64,000 nt of DNA. It comes from JACNIZ01 sp964344765. GTDB taxonomy: Bacteria; Planctomycetota; UBA1135. Shown here in pieces: positions 16,482 to 25,210 of the stretch. The notes beneath the pieces are model-generated. The model was not told where the DNA came from, did no database searches, and saw only the letters and a list, made by a program, of their open reading frames with translations. The translations under genes and the position numbers were made by a program. The stretch lies in the NCBI GenBank assembly GCA_964344765.1, contig CAYFOM010000001.1:1-64000 (forward strand). Reading direction: 5' to 3'. Positions within the stretch are counted from its first letter, which is position 1. Each line of letters opens with the position of its first letter.

Positions 16482-17738
16482 ATGAAGCGGTTGTCGTCGC
16501 TCTGGCAAGAAATCTGTTCGCGCACTGATTACGAAAAGTGCGAAAAGCCGCGGGCTGCGCGGTTTTCCAACCATGCGATTCGCGATCTTTTGCAGCGCAT
16601 GGGCAACCCCCATTACAAGTACGACAGCTTGCTCATCGCCGGCAGCAAGGGAAAGGGCTCGGTGGCGCAGTTTTTGAGCAAGGGGTTAATGGAAGCAGGC
16701 TTTTTGGTTGGCGAATACAGCTCCCCACACTTGTCAGACTGGCGCGAGCGCATCCGCGTGCAGCATCGTTTCGCCGACGATTTCCGTTACGCCACGGCAA
16801 TGGAGCAAGTTTTGGCCGAGTCGCGCGGCGAGGAGACTTTCTTCGATTTATTAACGGCCACCGCTTTTGCCGTTTTTGCCGCCGAAAAATGCGACGTGGC
16901 CGTTGTCGAAGTCGGTTTGGGTGGTCGATTCGACTCCACGAACGTGCTGGAGCCGGTGGCGTCGGTGGTGACGTCGGTGGAAATGGAGCACGTGGACGTG
17001 CTGGGACCGGATTTGGAGTCTATTGCCTGGAATAAGGCGGGGATTCTGAAGCCGCACAGCCAGGCTTGGACCGGTTCCGGTATTCCGGCGGCGGCGCGAG
17101 CGGTGCTTCAGAACGAAGCCGATGAACACGGATTGCGCCTACTTGGCCCAACGCCGACCGAGCGGGAGGACATCGGCCATCCGCAAGCCCATATGCAGGC
17201 CAACTTTGACTTGGCCCATTCGATTTTGGCGGCGCACAGTGACCGCTGGCCCGGTGCTGCCCAAGCTTTGTTGGAGCTGCCGGCCGAACAGTTGCAAATG
17301 CCGGGGCGATGGGAGGTGCGCGAACTCAGCGACGGTCGAACAGCCGTGTTTGACGTAGCTCACAGCTCGCAATCGCTAGCCGCCGTGATCCAAGCGTTTC
17401 GGCGTAAATATTCCGAGCTGCCACGCACCATCGCCATCGCTTTGCGCGACGACAAAAACGCCGTTGACCTTGCGCAGGACCTAGCGGAAAAGTTGGGTGC
17501 AGACGATTCCGAAACTTGGATGGCAATGCCCGCCGCCGACCATCCGCGCTCGGCTGATCCGGAATCGGTGGCGTCGGCGCTGCGCGCTGCCGGTTTCGCG
17601 GCAGAATCCACTACGGAAGTTGCTTTCCCTAGCGGCGGCGATGTCCTATTAATTACCGGTTCGACCTACTTGGTCGGCGCTTTGCGCAGCCATGCCAGCG
17701 TCACCGCAGTCGACGATACCGTGCCCGGCACACCTTGA
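16482..17738 (+). CDS. folC: Folylpolyglutamate synthase / dihydrofolate synthase
   Basis: A 418-residue Mur-ligase-type enzyme. It adds glutamate to folates and probably to dihydropteroate. The ATP loop is LIAGSKGKGSVAQFLSKGL; the SSPHLSDWRERIRV segment is a family hallmark. VVEVGLGGRFDSTNVLEPV holds metal and folate-binding residues. The C-terminal domain begins near residue 285 (GRWEVRELSDGRTAVFDVAHS). Its TGA overlaps the TTG of ispH (TTGA), so the two are probably coupled. The start is set by a -10 box that places +1 on this ATG. Confidence 0.92.
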   Translation: MKRLSSLWQEICSRTDYEKCEKPRAARFSNHAIRDLLQRMGNPHYKYDSLLIAGSKGKGSVAQFLSKGLMEAGFLVGEYSSPHLSDWRERIRVQHRFADDFRYATAMEQVLAESRGEETFFDLLTATAFAVFAAEKCDVAVVEVGLGGRFDSTNVLEPVASVVTSVEMEHVDVLGPDLESIAWNKAGILKPHSQAWTGSGIPAAARAVLQNEADEHGLRLLGPTPTEREDIGHPQAHMQANFDLAHSILAAHSDRWPGAAQALLELPAEQLQMPGRWEVRELSDGRTAVFDVAHSSQSLAAVIQAFRRKYSELPRTIAIALRDDKNAVDLAQDLAEKLGADDSETWMAMPAADHPRSADPESVASALRAAGFAAESTTEVAFPSGGDVLLITGSTYLVGALRSHASVTAVDDTVPGTP

Positions 17739-18916
17739 TTCAGTCCACCATGAGCGAAGCCATCGACCACACCGATCTCGACAACCCCGACGTGCGTCAC
17801 ACTTATCGTGATGAGCAGGTCGAAGGGCTGCGCCAAACCGGCCATTTGCAAGTGGGGCGCTTGACCCTGCTGATGCCGCGCAGCTTTGGCTTTTGCTGGG
17901 GCGTGGACCGCGCGCTGGCGATGGTGGAAAGTGCGCGTCGGCAATTCCCCGGCCGGCGCATGTGGTTGCTGAGCTCGCTGATTCACAATCCGCGTGTGAA
18001 TTCCGACATGCGGGAAATGGGCATCGGCTTCTTGAAGGGGCCGCATGCGGTTGAGGGTGCGTACGAAAAACTGACCGAGGATGACGTCGTCATTATTCCG
18101 GCGTTTTCGGCGGAGGTTGAGGATGTGGAGTATCTGAAACAGCGCGGCGTCGCCATCGTCGATACGACCTGCCCTTGGGTGATCAAGCCGCACAAGCGCA
18201 CGCTGCGTTATTTGAAGGAAGGCTTCACCACCGTCATTCATGGCACCGTCGGACACGATGAAACGCGAGCGACTTGCTCGTTGGTGAATCACGAAGGCGG
18301 ACGCTTTTTGGTCGTGCACGACCTCGCTGAAGCCGAGGCGCTTGCCCAGTATTTGCGCGGTGGCCTAGCCGCCGACGCGTTGCAAGAGCGTTTGCATTCG
18401 CAAGCGGCCAGCGCCGATTTCGATTTTGAGCGTGACCTACAGAAGATTGGAATCATCAATCAAACCACGATGTTGGCCAGCGAATCGCGCGCCATCGGCG
18501 ATTTGTTGAAGGATGCATTGATCGACCGCGACGGCGAAGACGGCATTGCCGACACCTTTCGCGATTTCGACACCATTTGCCGCGCAACTCAGGACAACCA
18601 GGATGCTGCGAACACGGTGGTGCAGGAGCAGCCGGACTTGTTTTTGGTGGTGGGGGGCTACGATTCGTCGAATACTCGCAACTTGGCGCGTGTCGGCGAT
18701 CATTACGACGTGCCGTCTTACCACATTGAAGGTCCGGATTGCATCGGCAGTCAGCTGAGCTACCGCGAGCGTCAATCCGGTGAAATTCTCAAGCAGGAGA
18801 ATTGGTTGCCCGCCGAAGGTTCGGTGCGAGTTGCCTTCACTGCCGGTGCCTCCACTCCGGATACTATTCTCGGCCAAGTCATCCAGCGCTTGGTCGATTT
18901 TGCCCAGACGGCTTAA
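17735..18916 (+). CDS. ispH: 4-hydroxy-3-methylbut-2-enyl diphosphate reductase (long, plant/cyanobacterial type)
   Basis: A 393-residue IspH, the last enzyme of the MEP isoprenoid pathway, which reduces HMBPP to IPP and DMAPP with a [4Fe-4S] cluster. Cluster cysteines are in SFGFCWGVDRAL, VDTTCPWV and DTICRATQDNQD. It is about 80 residues longer than the E. coli enzyme and matches the plant/cyanobacterial type, with an N-terminal extension and a central insertion near residues 205-235. The frame starts with TTG at 17735, overlapping the folC stop; ATG 17750 is an equally possible start. Confidence 0.93.
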   Translation: MIQSTMSEAIDHTDLDNPDVRHTYRDEQVEGLRQTGHLQVGRLTLLMPRSFGFCWGVDRALAMVESARRQFPGRRMWLLSSLIHNPRVNSDMREMGIGFLKGPHAVEGAYEKLTEDDVVIIPAFSAEVEDVEYLKQRGVAIVDTTCPWVIKPHKRTLRYLKEGFTTVIHGTVGHDETRATCSLVNHEGGRFLVVHDLAEAEALAQYLRGGLAADALQERLHSQAASADFDFERDLQKIGIINQTTMLASESRAIGDLLKDALIDRDGEDGIADTFRDFDTICRATQDNQDAANTVVQEQPDLFLVVGGYDSSNTRNLARVGDHYDVPSYHIEGPDCIGSQLSYRERQSGEILKQENWLPAEGSVRVAFTAGASTPDTILGQVIQRLVDFAQTA

Positions 18917-18946
18917 GCCGACGTCTGCCCTCGACAGCTTGGGCGA

Positions 18947-19312
18947 CTAGCCGAGCACGCGATCAATGGTCTCGATCAAAGCTGCGGTGTCGAACGGCTT
19001 TTCCAGCACTTCGCTGGCGCCGAAAGCTTTGGCGAGTCGCAGGTAATTGTCGGTTCGCAGACGACCGCCGCCGGACATAGCAATCACTGGCAGGTCAGGG
19101 TTTTTCGCCCTGGCTTGGCGCATGCTCTCCAGGCCATCCTGGTCCGGCATCACAATGTCGGTAATCATCAGGTCAACCTTCCCTTCATCCAAGCAGGCAT
19201 TAGCCTCGACACCGGAGGAGGCGGTCAGCACCGTATGACCGGACATCTCTAAGATTTTCTTGAGAGTGCTCCGGATCTCGGGATCATCGTCGACGACAAG
19301 GATGGTTGGCAC
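18947..19312 (-). CDS. Single-domain response regulator
   Basis: A CheY-like receiver of about 121 residues with no output domain. The acidic pocket is in ILVVDDDPEIR, the phospho-acceptor Asp in LMITDIVMPDQDGLES, and the conserved Lys in SEVLEKPFD. I start it at GTG 19312 (VPTILVVDDD); the frame is open to 19375 but those 21 residues do not resemble a receiver. It is divergent from the HK-REC-HK kinase gene and could take phosphoryl groups from it, much as PhcQ-type regulators sit beside PhcS. That link is inference. Confidence 0.82.
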   Translation of the reverse strand: MPTILVVDDDPEIRSTLKKILEMSGHTVLTASSGVEANACLDEGKVDLMITDIVMPDQDGLESMRQARAKNPDLPVIAMSGGGRLRTDNYLRLAKAFGASEVLEKPFDTAALIETIDRVLG

Positions 19313-19424
19313 GGCTGTGGAGGTATTTGCCGTTGAAGCGTAGCACCGGTTTCCTAGCAAGTCGAACGCAACCATAGAAAAAGCGAAGCCATAGAAAACT
19401 TAAGGGTTTAGGGCGTTTTATCCG

Positions 19425-22130
19425 ATGGACAACTTGCACCTGGAGGCGCTTAATTGGAGGATGGAGCCACCTCCGGCGCTCCCCCGGTGCTCGCTCCATT
19501 GCTGCAAGCAGATGGATCTTAGCCAAAGTCAAACTCAGGAAAAGGCGCAGCAGGCGACCTTTGAAGAGATTTTCGAGAAGGAAACACGTGACCTTCTAGG
19601 AAATCGCTTTAGGCTGTCGTTTTCGATCGGCATCGTCCTGTATTTGCTGTTCTCGATGCTGGACTGGTTCTTCGCCCGCGATCAGTGGGGTGAATTTTTT
19701 GCCCTGCGCGTCGCCGTAGCCGCAATCGCCGGCTTGGCGATGGGCCTCAGTCTGACCAAATGGGGCGAGCGCAATGTGCTGCCGCTGAGCTTCTTCACCC
19801 TCAGCGTCGCCGCCTTCGTGCTGTCGATGATGACGTCGATGCTCAAAGGTTTTTCCAGCGAGTATTTCTGCGGCATCATGCTGGTGCTGTACTTGGTCGG
19901 CTTGTTTATGCCGTGGCGACTCGGCATCACGCTGACCTTCTGTTTTGTCGTTGTCGGCGGGTACTTCAGCAGCAATCTGTGGTTGCATAACCTTGAGCTG
20001 AATGCAGTGCTGCCGTTTTTCTTTCTGCTCGGTACGTCGGCGTTGACGACGATGGGATCGATGGCGGTCGAGCGTTCCAGACGACGGGATCTGGAACAGC
20101 GCCTGGCTTTGAAAGATGCGAACGAGCAGTTGCAAGAACTCGACCAAGCGAAGACCAACTTCTTCGCCAACGTCAGTCACGAACTGCGCACGCCGTTGAT
20201 GTTGATTCTCGGTCCGTTGGAAGCGTTATTGGACGGGCAGCATCGCAACAACTTAAAGCCGGTGTTGGAGTCCATGAATATGAACGCCAACCGCTTGCTG
20301 CGCCAAGTCAATATGATTCTTAACTTCGCCAAACTCGAATCCGGTCATCAAGACTGTGCATTCGAAACGGCGAACGTCGGCAATATTCTGAGCAATTTGA
20401 TCAAGGGCTTGGATCCGGCCGCCGAATCGCGGGCGATGCGCTTGGAGTATTCGGGCATTGATGAATTGCCGAATTCGGTTTTCGATCCCGAGAAAATCGA
20501 AACCATCTTGTCGAACTTGCTCGGTAACGCGGTGAAGTTCACGCCGAACGGCGGGCGCATCACAGTGCGCGCCGGCTCCGAAAACGGTCGGTTGTGGGTT
20601 GAGGTCGAAGACACCGGCCGCGGTATCCCGTTGAAGGAGCAAGCCAAGGTCTTTGAACGCTTCCACCAAGTCCCCGACTCCGCCAAAGCCGCCAAGATTC
20701 AAGGCACAGGGTTGGGTTTGTCGTTGTCGCGTGAATTTGCGCGCATGCACGACGGCGACCTGACGGTTAAGAGTCGTGAAGGTGCTGGTTCGGTTTTCCG
20801 CATGGAATTGCCGCTGGAACCGTCGAAGGCTTATCACGACGCCAGTCGCGAGGTAGAGGTCGACGAAGAAAACATCGACGCCGCACAGCGCTTCGGTTCT
20901 ACCAGCGGTTCCACTTCGACCAAGTTCGCCGACCTGGCGCAACCGACGCTGAGTCAATCCCAGGTTCAGGCTGAAACCGATGTCGATGAAAACGCGCCGT
21001 TGATTTTGGTTGTCGAAGACAACGACGACATGCGCGCGTTCATCTCCGGTTCGCTCAGCCGCAAATACCGCGTCGAAACCGCCGAAGACGGCATGGCCGG
21101 ATTGGAGGCTGCGCACCGATTGCAGCCCGATCTGATCATTTCCGACGTCATGATGCCGCGCTTAGATGGCTTCGGCATGCTCAAGCGTTTGCGCGAAAGC
21201 GCCGCGATGCACGCTACGCCGGTGATTTTGGTCACCGCGCGCACCGGTGCCAACGAAATCGTGCAGGGATTGGAGTTGGGCGCGATCGATTACGTCACCA
21301 AGCCGTTCCGGATTAGTGAGCTGGAAGCGCGCATCGAAACGCAGTTGCGCATGGTTAGGGTGCAGAAGCAGTTGGATGAACGCGAAACGCGTTTGATTGC
21401 CGTCGGTCAAATGGCCGGCACCATTGCGCATGATTTGCGCAGTCCGCTGACGTCGTTGGGTCTGCGCGTCGACGTATTGCGAATGGAAGCCGAGAAGAAG
21501 GGCTTCGAGCCGTCGGTTGGCGATGACCTCAACGTGATGAAGCGCTCGCTGGCGCGCGCCAGTTCGATGGTGAACGATTTGATGGAGTACCTGTCCGGCG
21601 AGAAGGTGCACCTGAATATTGAAGAAGTCGAAGTCGGGCCGTTTCTGCACGACATCGCCGATGATTTAAAGCCCACGTTGAAGCCGGCCGGCATTGCAAT
21701 CAAGCTTGAGATTTCCGATGTCGAGCCGTTGTGCGTAGCGATGGATCGCGAGCGCATGAGTCGCGCGGTGCAAAACGTCATCATGAATTCTTATGAAGCG
21801 ATGACCCAGTTTGAAAACGCCTGCGGTGATGAAATCAAAGTGCAGGCTTATGGATCGCGCGGCAATTTGGTGCTGCGATTGGCTGATAACGGTCCGGGAA
21901 TTCCGGATGAAGTCGCCGAAACGCTGTTTAAACCGTTCCAAACCGCCGGCAAGCCAAAGGGCACTGGGCTGGGCTTGTCGATCGTGCAGAACTTGGTCGA
22001 GGCTCACGGCGGCACCGTTGCCGTGGAAAATCAGCCACCGGAAGGGGGCGCCTCGTTCGTGATCGAGATCGGTAAGAACACGTCATTCTGGGAGGAACTT
22101 GCATCGTCCCTCCCAGATGACAGTGAGTAA
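19425..22130 (+). CDS. Membrane sensor histidine kinase with HK-REC-HK architecture
   Basis: A 901-residue protein. Residues ~60-215 hold six hydrophobic segments. A HisKA domain has its His at residue 252 (NVSHELRTPL), followed by HATPase to ~465 (GTGLGLSLSREFARMHDG). A receiver at ~525-640 has Asp574 (IISDVMMP) and Lys626. A second HisKA has its His at 669 (GQMAGTIAHDLRSPL) and a second HATPase runs to ~880 (DNGPGIPDEV, GTGLGLSIVQNLVEAHGG). Residues 1-29 are odd and Cys-rich, so ATG 19512 (residue 30) may be the true start. The order matches a fusion of PhcS-type (6TM-HK) and PhcR-type (REC-HK) proteins. It faces a PhcB-like methyltransferase gene. Confidence 0.9.
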   Translation: MDNLHLEALNWRMEPPPALPRCSLHCCKQMDLSQSQTQEKAQQATFEEIFEKETRDLLGNRFRLSFSIGIVLYLLFSMLDWFFARDQWGEFFALRVAVAAIAGLAMGLSLTKWGERNVLPLSFFTLSVAAFVLSMMTSMLKGFSSEYFCGIMLVLYLVGLFMPWRLGITLTFCFVVVGGYFSSNLWLHNLELNAVLPFFFLLGTSALTTMGSMAVERSRRRDLEQRLALKDANEQLQELDQAKTNFFANVSHELRTPLMLILGPLEALLDGQHRNNLKPVLESMNMNANRLLRQVNMILNFAKLESGHQDCAFETANVGNILSNLIKGLDPAAESRAMRLEYSGIDELPNSVFDPEKIETILSNLLGNAVKFTPNGGRITVRAGSENGRLWVEVEDTGRGIPLKEQAKVFERFHQVPDSAKAAKIQGTGLGLSLSREFARMHDGDLTVKSREGAGSVFRMELPLEPSKAYHDASREVEVDEENIDAAQRFGSTSGSTSTKFADLAQPTLSQSQVQAETDVDENAPLILVVEDNDDMRAFISGSLSRKYRVETAEDGMAGLEAAHRLQPDLIISDVMMPRLDGFGMLKRLRESAAMHATPVILVTARTGANEIVQGLELGAIDYVTKPFRISELEARIETQLRMVRVQKQLDERETRLIAVGQMAGTIAHDLRSPLTSLGLRVDVLRMEAEKKGFEPSVGDDLNVMKRSLARASSMVNDLMEYLSGEKVHLNIEEVEVGPFLHDIADDLKPTLKPAGIAIKLEISDVEPLCVAMDRERMSRAVQNVIMNSYEAMTQFENACGDEIKVQAYGSRGNLVLRLADNGPGIPDEVAETLFKPFQTAGKPKGTGLGLSIVQNLVEAHGGTVAVENQPPEGGASFVIEIGKNTSFWEELASSLPDDSE

Positions 22131-22155
22131 AAGTGAGTTCCCTACCTCTAAGGAT

Positions 22156-22174
22156 GCCGGTCAGATCGGCTTTT
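22156..22174 (+). terminator. Possible terminator of the kinase gene
   Basis: GCCG, seven bases, CGGC, then TTTT, starting 26 bases after the kinase stop and running into the last codons of the convergent methyltransferase gene. The stem is only 4 bp, so it is weak. Confidence 0.35.
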
Positions 22175-23675
22175 GAATATCTAAGAAGAGGCAGTGGCCG
22201 GACGCGTCGCGACTGACGTCGACGTTTCCGATCGGCAGGCGCAAACGCGCGGCGAGGTCTTCCATTTCGGCTTCGCTGCGGTAAATCAGCGACCAGTGCA
22301 CCGCGTATTCCATCGCCCACGAGCAGTCGGAGACGCGCTCGAGGTTGCCGATGTACAGGCGGCCGCCGGGTACCAACAATGGGTAGACGTTACGCATCAG
22401 CTTCAGCGCGACGGCGCGCTGTAGGTAATCGAATAAACCCATCGAGTAAATCAAGTCGACGCCGCTGAGCACGTTTTCAATCAACTTGCGCTCGCTTTCA
22501 CCAGACGGCGAAATGATCTGGCCAATGGAGAAGTGCAAGCAGCTGAGCTTGATTAAATGGCCGTCCTCGCGCTTAAGGATTTCCTTGCTCAGCACGCTAT
22601 GAGCGATTTCCAGGGCTTCTAAGTCCTGGTCGACGAGGATCAGTTCCACCTCGTGCTTCAGCTGCGGATGTTCGGCGAGGAAGATCTTCAGTTCAATCGC
22701 CGGACCGGATGCCAAGGAAACAATGCGCGTCGGCTTGTCTTGGTTTACAACAGCGCTGACTGCGCGGCCGGCAGTGTGGCAGCGCTGGACAATTGCTCGG
22801 CCTAGGCCAAAGTTTTGCACCGTGTGGTGAAGCAGGCATCCATATAACGAATCGCCTTGCAACTCCTCGTCTTGGCCCAGCAACATCAGCTTGTAGTCGC
22901 CGGCATAACCGAGCGGCTTGTCGTAGGCACGCTTGTGCATCGGGCACGGGTCGAGCAGCGGCATTAACTCGCGTGCGGCGTACTCTTGGGCCGATTCCAC
23001 CAAGGTGGTCGGCAGCAACGCCGACAGGTGATCCATCGCCAGCAGCTGGTCGCGATAAACCGGCCACCACTTGCTGTAAACCATCTCGCAGAGTTCGCGC
23101 TTGCGCTGCGGATTGCTCTTCCAAGCTTCCGGCGGCTCATTGCGCTCGATATCGTCCATTACCGACTTCGCGCTTTGCAGCAGGTGGCGAACCACGCTAA
23201 TCCCCGACCGCCATTCGGCCGGCAGCACGCGATCAAACTCGCGTACATGGAACAGCGACTGCACCAAGCGGCGCTCCACCAATTCGTCGCGGAACTTCAG
23301 GCTGCGCATATTCAGCTGGCCGGAAGTAAAGCGCAGGCCGACGCGATCCGAGCCGTCGGCACTGCCGTAGACCACTTCTGCGCTGCCCTGCCAAACTTCG
23401 TTGTTGCAGTGGAAGACCTGGAGTTCGTCTACGGTGGTTCCCGGCGACATGCCGCAAGAGGCACCCGGGATGATGGCAATTCCAGTGGGGGAGACGTCTA
23501 GAACTTGCCGTGCGGTAATTTGCTGGCCGCTGTAAGTGAAGCGGCAGACTGGCTTGTAGGCCAGTGAGTCGGTCGTGAGCCTTTGAGGTCGGAAGCGGTA
23601 GGTGTCCGCGCCACCGTTGAGTTCACTGTGTACGGCGCCATGATTGACGGCACCGTTTGGTGTGGATTGGTTCAT
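22161..23675 (-). CDS. PilZ-like domain fused to a 3-OH-PAME-type SAM methyltransferase (PhcB-like)
   Basis: About 504 residues from ATG 23675; an upstream in-frame GTG at 23705 is possible. Residues ~25-125 look like a PilZ domain: the VLDVSPTGIAIIPG segment fits (D/N)xSxxG, though a clean RxxxR is not visible. The C-terminal ~370 residues contain KRAYDKPLGYAGDYKLM, a SAM-binding segment RIVSLASGPAIELKIFL and LILVDQDLEALEIA. This resembles the family annotated as extracellular factor 3-hydroxypalmitic acid methyl ester biosynthesis protein. Such enzymes would methylate a 3-hydroxy fatty acid to make a diffusible signal. It sits opposite a sensor kinase of the matching type. The substrate is inference. 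Confidence 0.75.
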   Translation of the reverse strand: MNQSTPNGAVNHGAVHSELNGGADTYRFRPQRLTTDSLAYKPVCRFTYSGQQITARQVLDVSPTGIAIIPGASCGMSPGTTVDELQVFHCNNEVWQGSAEVVYGSADGSDRVGLRFTSGQLNMRSLKFRDELVERRLVQSLFHVREFDRVLPAEWRSGISVVRHLLQSAKSVMDDIERNEPPEAWKSNPQRKRELCEMVYSKWWPVYRDQLLAMDHLSALLPTTLVESAQEYAARELMPLLDPCPMHKRAYDKPLGYAGDYKLMLLGQDEELQGDSLYGCLLHHTVQNFGLGRAIVQRCHTAGRAVSAVVNQDKPTRIVSLASGPAIELKIFLAEHPQLKHEVELILVDQDLEALEIAHSVLSKEILKREDGHLIKLSCLHFSIGQIISPSGESERKLIENVLSGVDLIYSMGLFDYLQRAVALKLMRNVYPLLVPGGRLYIGNLERVSDCSWAMEYAVHWSLIYRSEAEMEDLAARLRLPIGNVDVSRDASGHCLFLDIQKPI

Positions 23676-23923
23676 GGAAATCTTCGTCGGAATGAGGTTT
23701 TCCACGACGCAGAGGAGGAAGAGTCAGGCTGCCGCCCTGGAGGGGGGGTGAGGGGGATGGAGGGCCTGCGTCGAGGGATGGTTGGATCGATGTGCAAAAG
23801 TTGGGGCGCGCACCGGTCCGGAAGTTAGAGGTTTGGAGCCAAGGTGAGACCGCACCGCGTCTGCGCCCGGGGAGAGGGCTTTGCAATCGGGTTCGGCTCG
23901 ACTTAGGCACGTGGCGAGGTTAA

Positions 23924-23942
23924 CTCAAATCTGAGATTTGAG
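23924..23942. repeat. 8-bp inverted repeat in the 573-base gap between rsgA and the methyltransferase
   Basis: CTCAAATC, TGA, GATTTGAG: perfect 8-bp arms around a 3-base centre. It lies about 250 bases upstream of the PilZ-methyltransferase gene, in the largest non-coding stretch of the window (23676-24248). It may be an operator. I see no convincing gene in that stretch. Confidence 0.5.
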
Positions 23943-23997
23943 AAGTAGGGCTCAATAGGAATCGATCGCCTCAAGTTGTCTCTGATTAAGAAGATAG

Positions 23998-24128
23998 GAA
24001 TGTGGAAAACATGGGGATAAGGGTGAAAATTTGAAACAGTCGTTTGAATCTCATTTTTAGTCCTGCTTGGATGCCGCGGAAATACTGGTTCAATTCAGGC
24101 TATCAGGAAGTTGCTGAATGTGGAAAAC
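23998..24128. repeat. 13-bp direct repeat containing DnaA-box-like 9-mers
   Basis: GAATGTGGAAAAC occurs at 23998-24010 and again at 24116-24128, 118 bases apart. The core TGTGGAAAA fits the reverse of the DnaA-box consensus TTWTNCACA. Single copies also occur at 173-181 and near 61684, about what chance predicts over 64 kb, so only the local pair is noteworthy. Confidence 0.4.
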
Positions 24129-24248
24129 CATAGTGTGTCTATTTGATACAGGTGCGATCGGTTGCTCACTTTTGGCGGCAAAAAAAATCTCGAAAATCGC
24201 AGTTTTCTCGCCTCGATTGGCGCCGATTTTTGCCCTAAGTCGCTGTCC

Positions 24249-25187
24249 TCAGCGGATCTGGCCGTATTCCTCTTCCAACTCCGCCAGCAGCTCGGTGTAG
24301 GCGCGGTAGCGCGTTTCCATTACCAAGCCTTCTTCCACCGCCGACGGAATCCGGCAACCGGGTTCGCCTCGGTGGTAGCAGGAATGAAACTGGCAGTCGT
24401 CGGCGACGGCAACCAGGTCGGGGAAGTGCAATCGCAATTCCTTGGGCGGAATGCCGTAGGGCTTAAACGAGCGCACACCGGGCGTGTCGATGACCGCGCC
24501 GCCTTCTTTGAGCTTGTAGCGGCGCGCATAGGTGGTGGTGTGGCGACCCGATTTCAACGAAGCGCTGACCTCGCGGGTGCGGATGCCTAAGCCGTCTTCA
24601 ATCAAGTTCAGCAACGACGACTTACCTACCCCGGAAAGGCCGTAAAACACCGATTGGTGGCCGACTAAGAGGTTTCGCAGTTCGTCAACGCCTTCGCCGG
24701 TGGCCGCCGAGGTCAGTAGCAGCCTTTGATCGATTTGGTGATAAGTCTTGGCGATGCGCTCGATCTTGCGCGGCTTGGCGCGATCGATTTTGTTCAGCAC
24801 CAAAGTTGCCGGAATATCAGCGAAGCTGGTTGCAGCGAGAATGCGATCGGTGGTCAGCGACGAAAACGGCGGCGTGCCGAAGCAAGCCACCAACACAACC
24901 TGGTCGACGTTTGCCGCCAACGGTTGACGCCGGGTGTCGCCGCCGGCGGCTCGACGACTGAATAGGTTTTTGCGCGGGTGCACGCGCTCCACCGACCAGC
25001 CATGCTCATCCTCGGCCAGGTCGACGCGATCGCCGACGGCGACCGGGCTTTTGTCCTCGCTGCGTTCGCCGAATAGCTTGCCGCGCATCAGCGCAGGCTG
25101 AACCTCGGACTGGCCGTCCGGCAGCACTTCGCACTGCCGGGCATCGACCCGGACAATAATCCCGGTCAGGGGCGGCGCATCATCCAT
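24249..25187 (-). CDS. rsgA: Ribosome small subunit-dependent GTPase A
   Basis: A 312-residue circularly permuted GTPase that checks 30S maturation. The order is OB fold (GIIVRVDARQCEVLPDG), then G4 (LVLNKIDRA), G1 (YGLSGVGKSSLLN), G3 (DTPGVRSF), then a zinc-binding C-terminus with Cys/His residues in CQFHSCYHRGEPGC. I start at ATG 25187 (MDDAPPL) because the longer frame lies under the divergent gene and a -10 box sits 7 bases upstream of this ATG. The gene is normal in length. Its message would have a leader of about one base. Confidence 0.93.
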   Translation of the reverse strand: MDDAPPLTGIIVRVDARQCEVLPDGQSEVQPALMRGKLFGERSEDKSPVAVGDRVDLAEDEHGWSVERVHPRKNLFSRRAAGGDTRRQPLAANVDQVVLVACFGTPPFSSLTTDRILAATSFADIPATLVLNKIDRAKPRKIERIAKTYHQIDQRLLLTSAATGEGVDELRNLLVGHQSVFYGLSGVGKSSLLNLIEDGLGIRTREVSASLKSGRHTTTYARRYKLKEGGAVIDTPGVRSFKPYGIPPKELRLHFPDLVAVADDCQFHSCYHRGEPGCRIPSAVEEGLVMETRYRAYTELLAELEEEYGQIR

Positions 25188-25194
25188 TGCCCGG

Positions 25195-25204
25195 ATTCTA
25201 AAAT
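25195..25204. promoter_or_regulatory. Overlapping divergent -10 boxes (rsgA / SpoU methyltransferase)
   Basis: ATTCTAAAAT gives TAGAAT on minus (25200-25195), with +1 at about 25188, one base before the rsgA ATG. It gives TAAAAT on plus (25199-25204), with +1 at about 25211, the G of the GTG start. The intergenic gap is 23 bases. Both messages would be leaderless. Confidence 0.55.
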
Positions 25205-25210
25205 GGCGGC

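Noticed and set aside
23998..24128. Chromosomal replication origin at the DnaA-like boxes
   Set aside because: Only two boxes, no dnaA, dnaN or gidA nearby and no AT-rich unwinding region; single boxes elsewhere in the window occur at about the chance rate.
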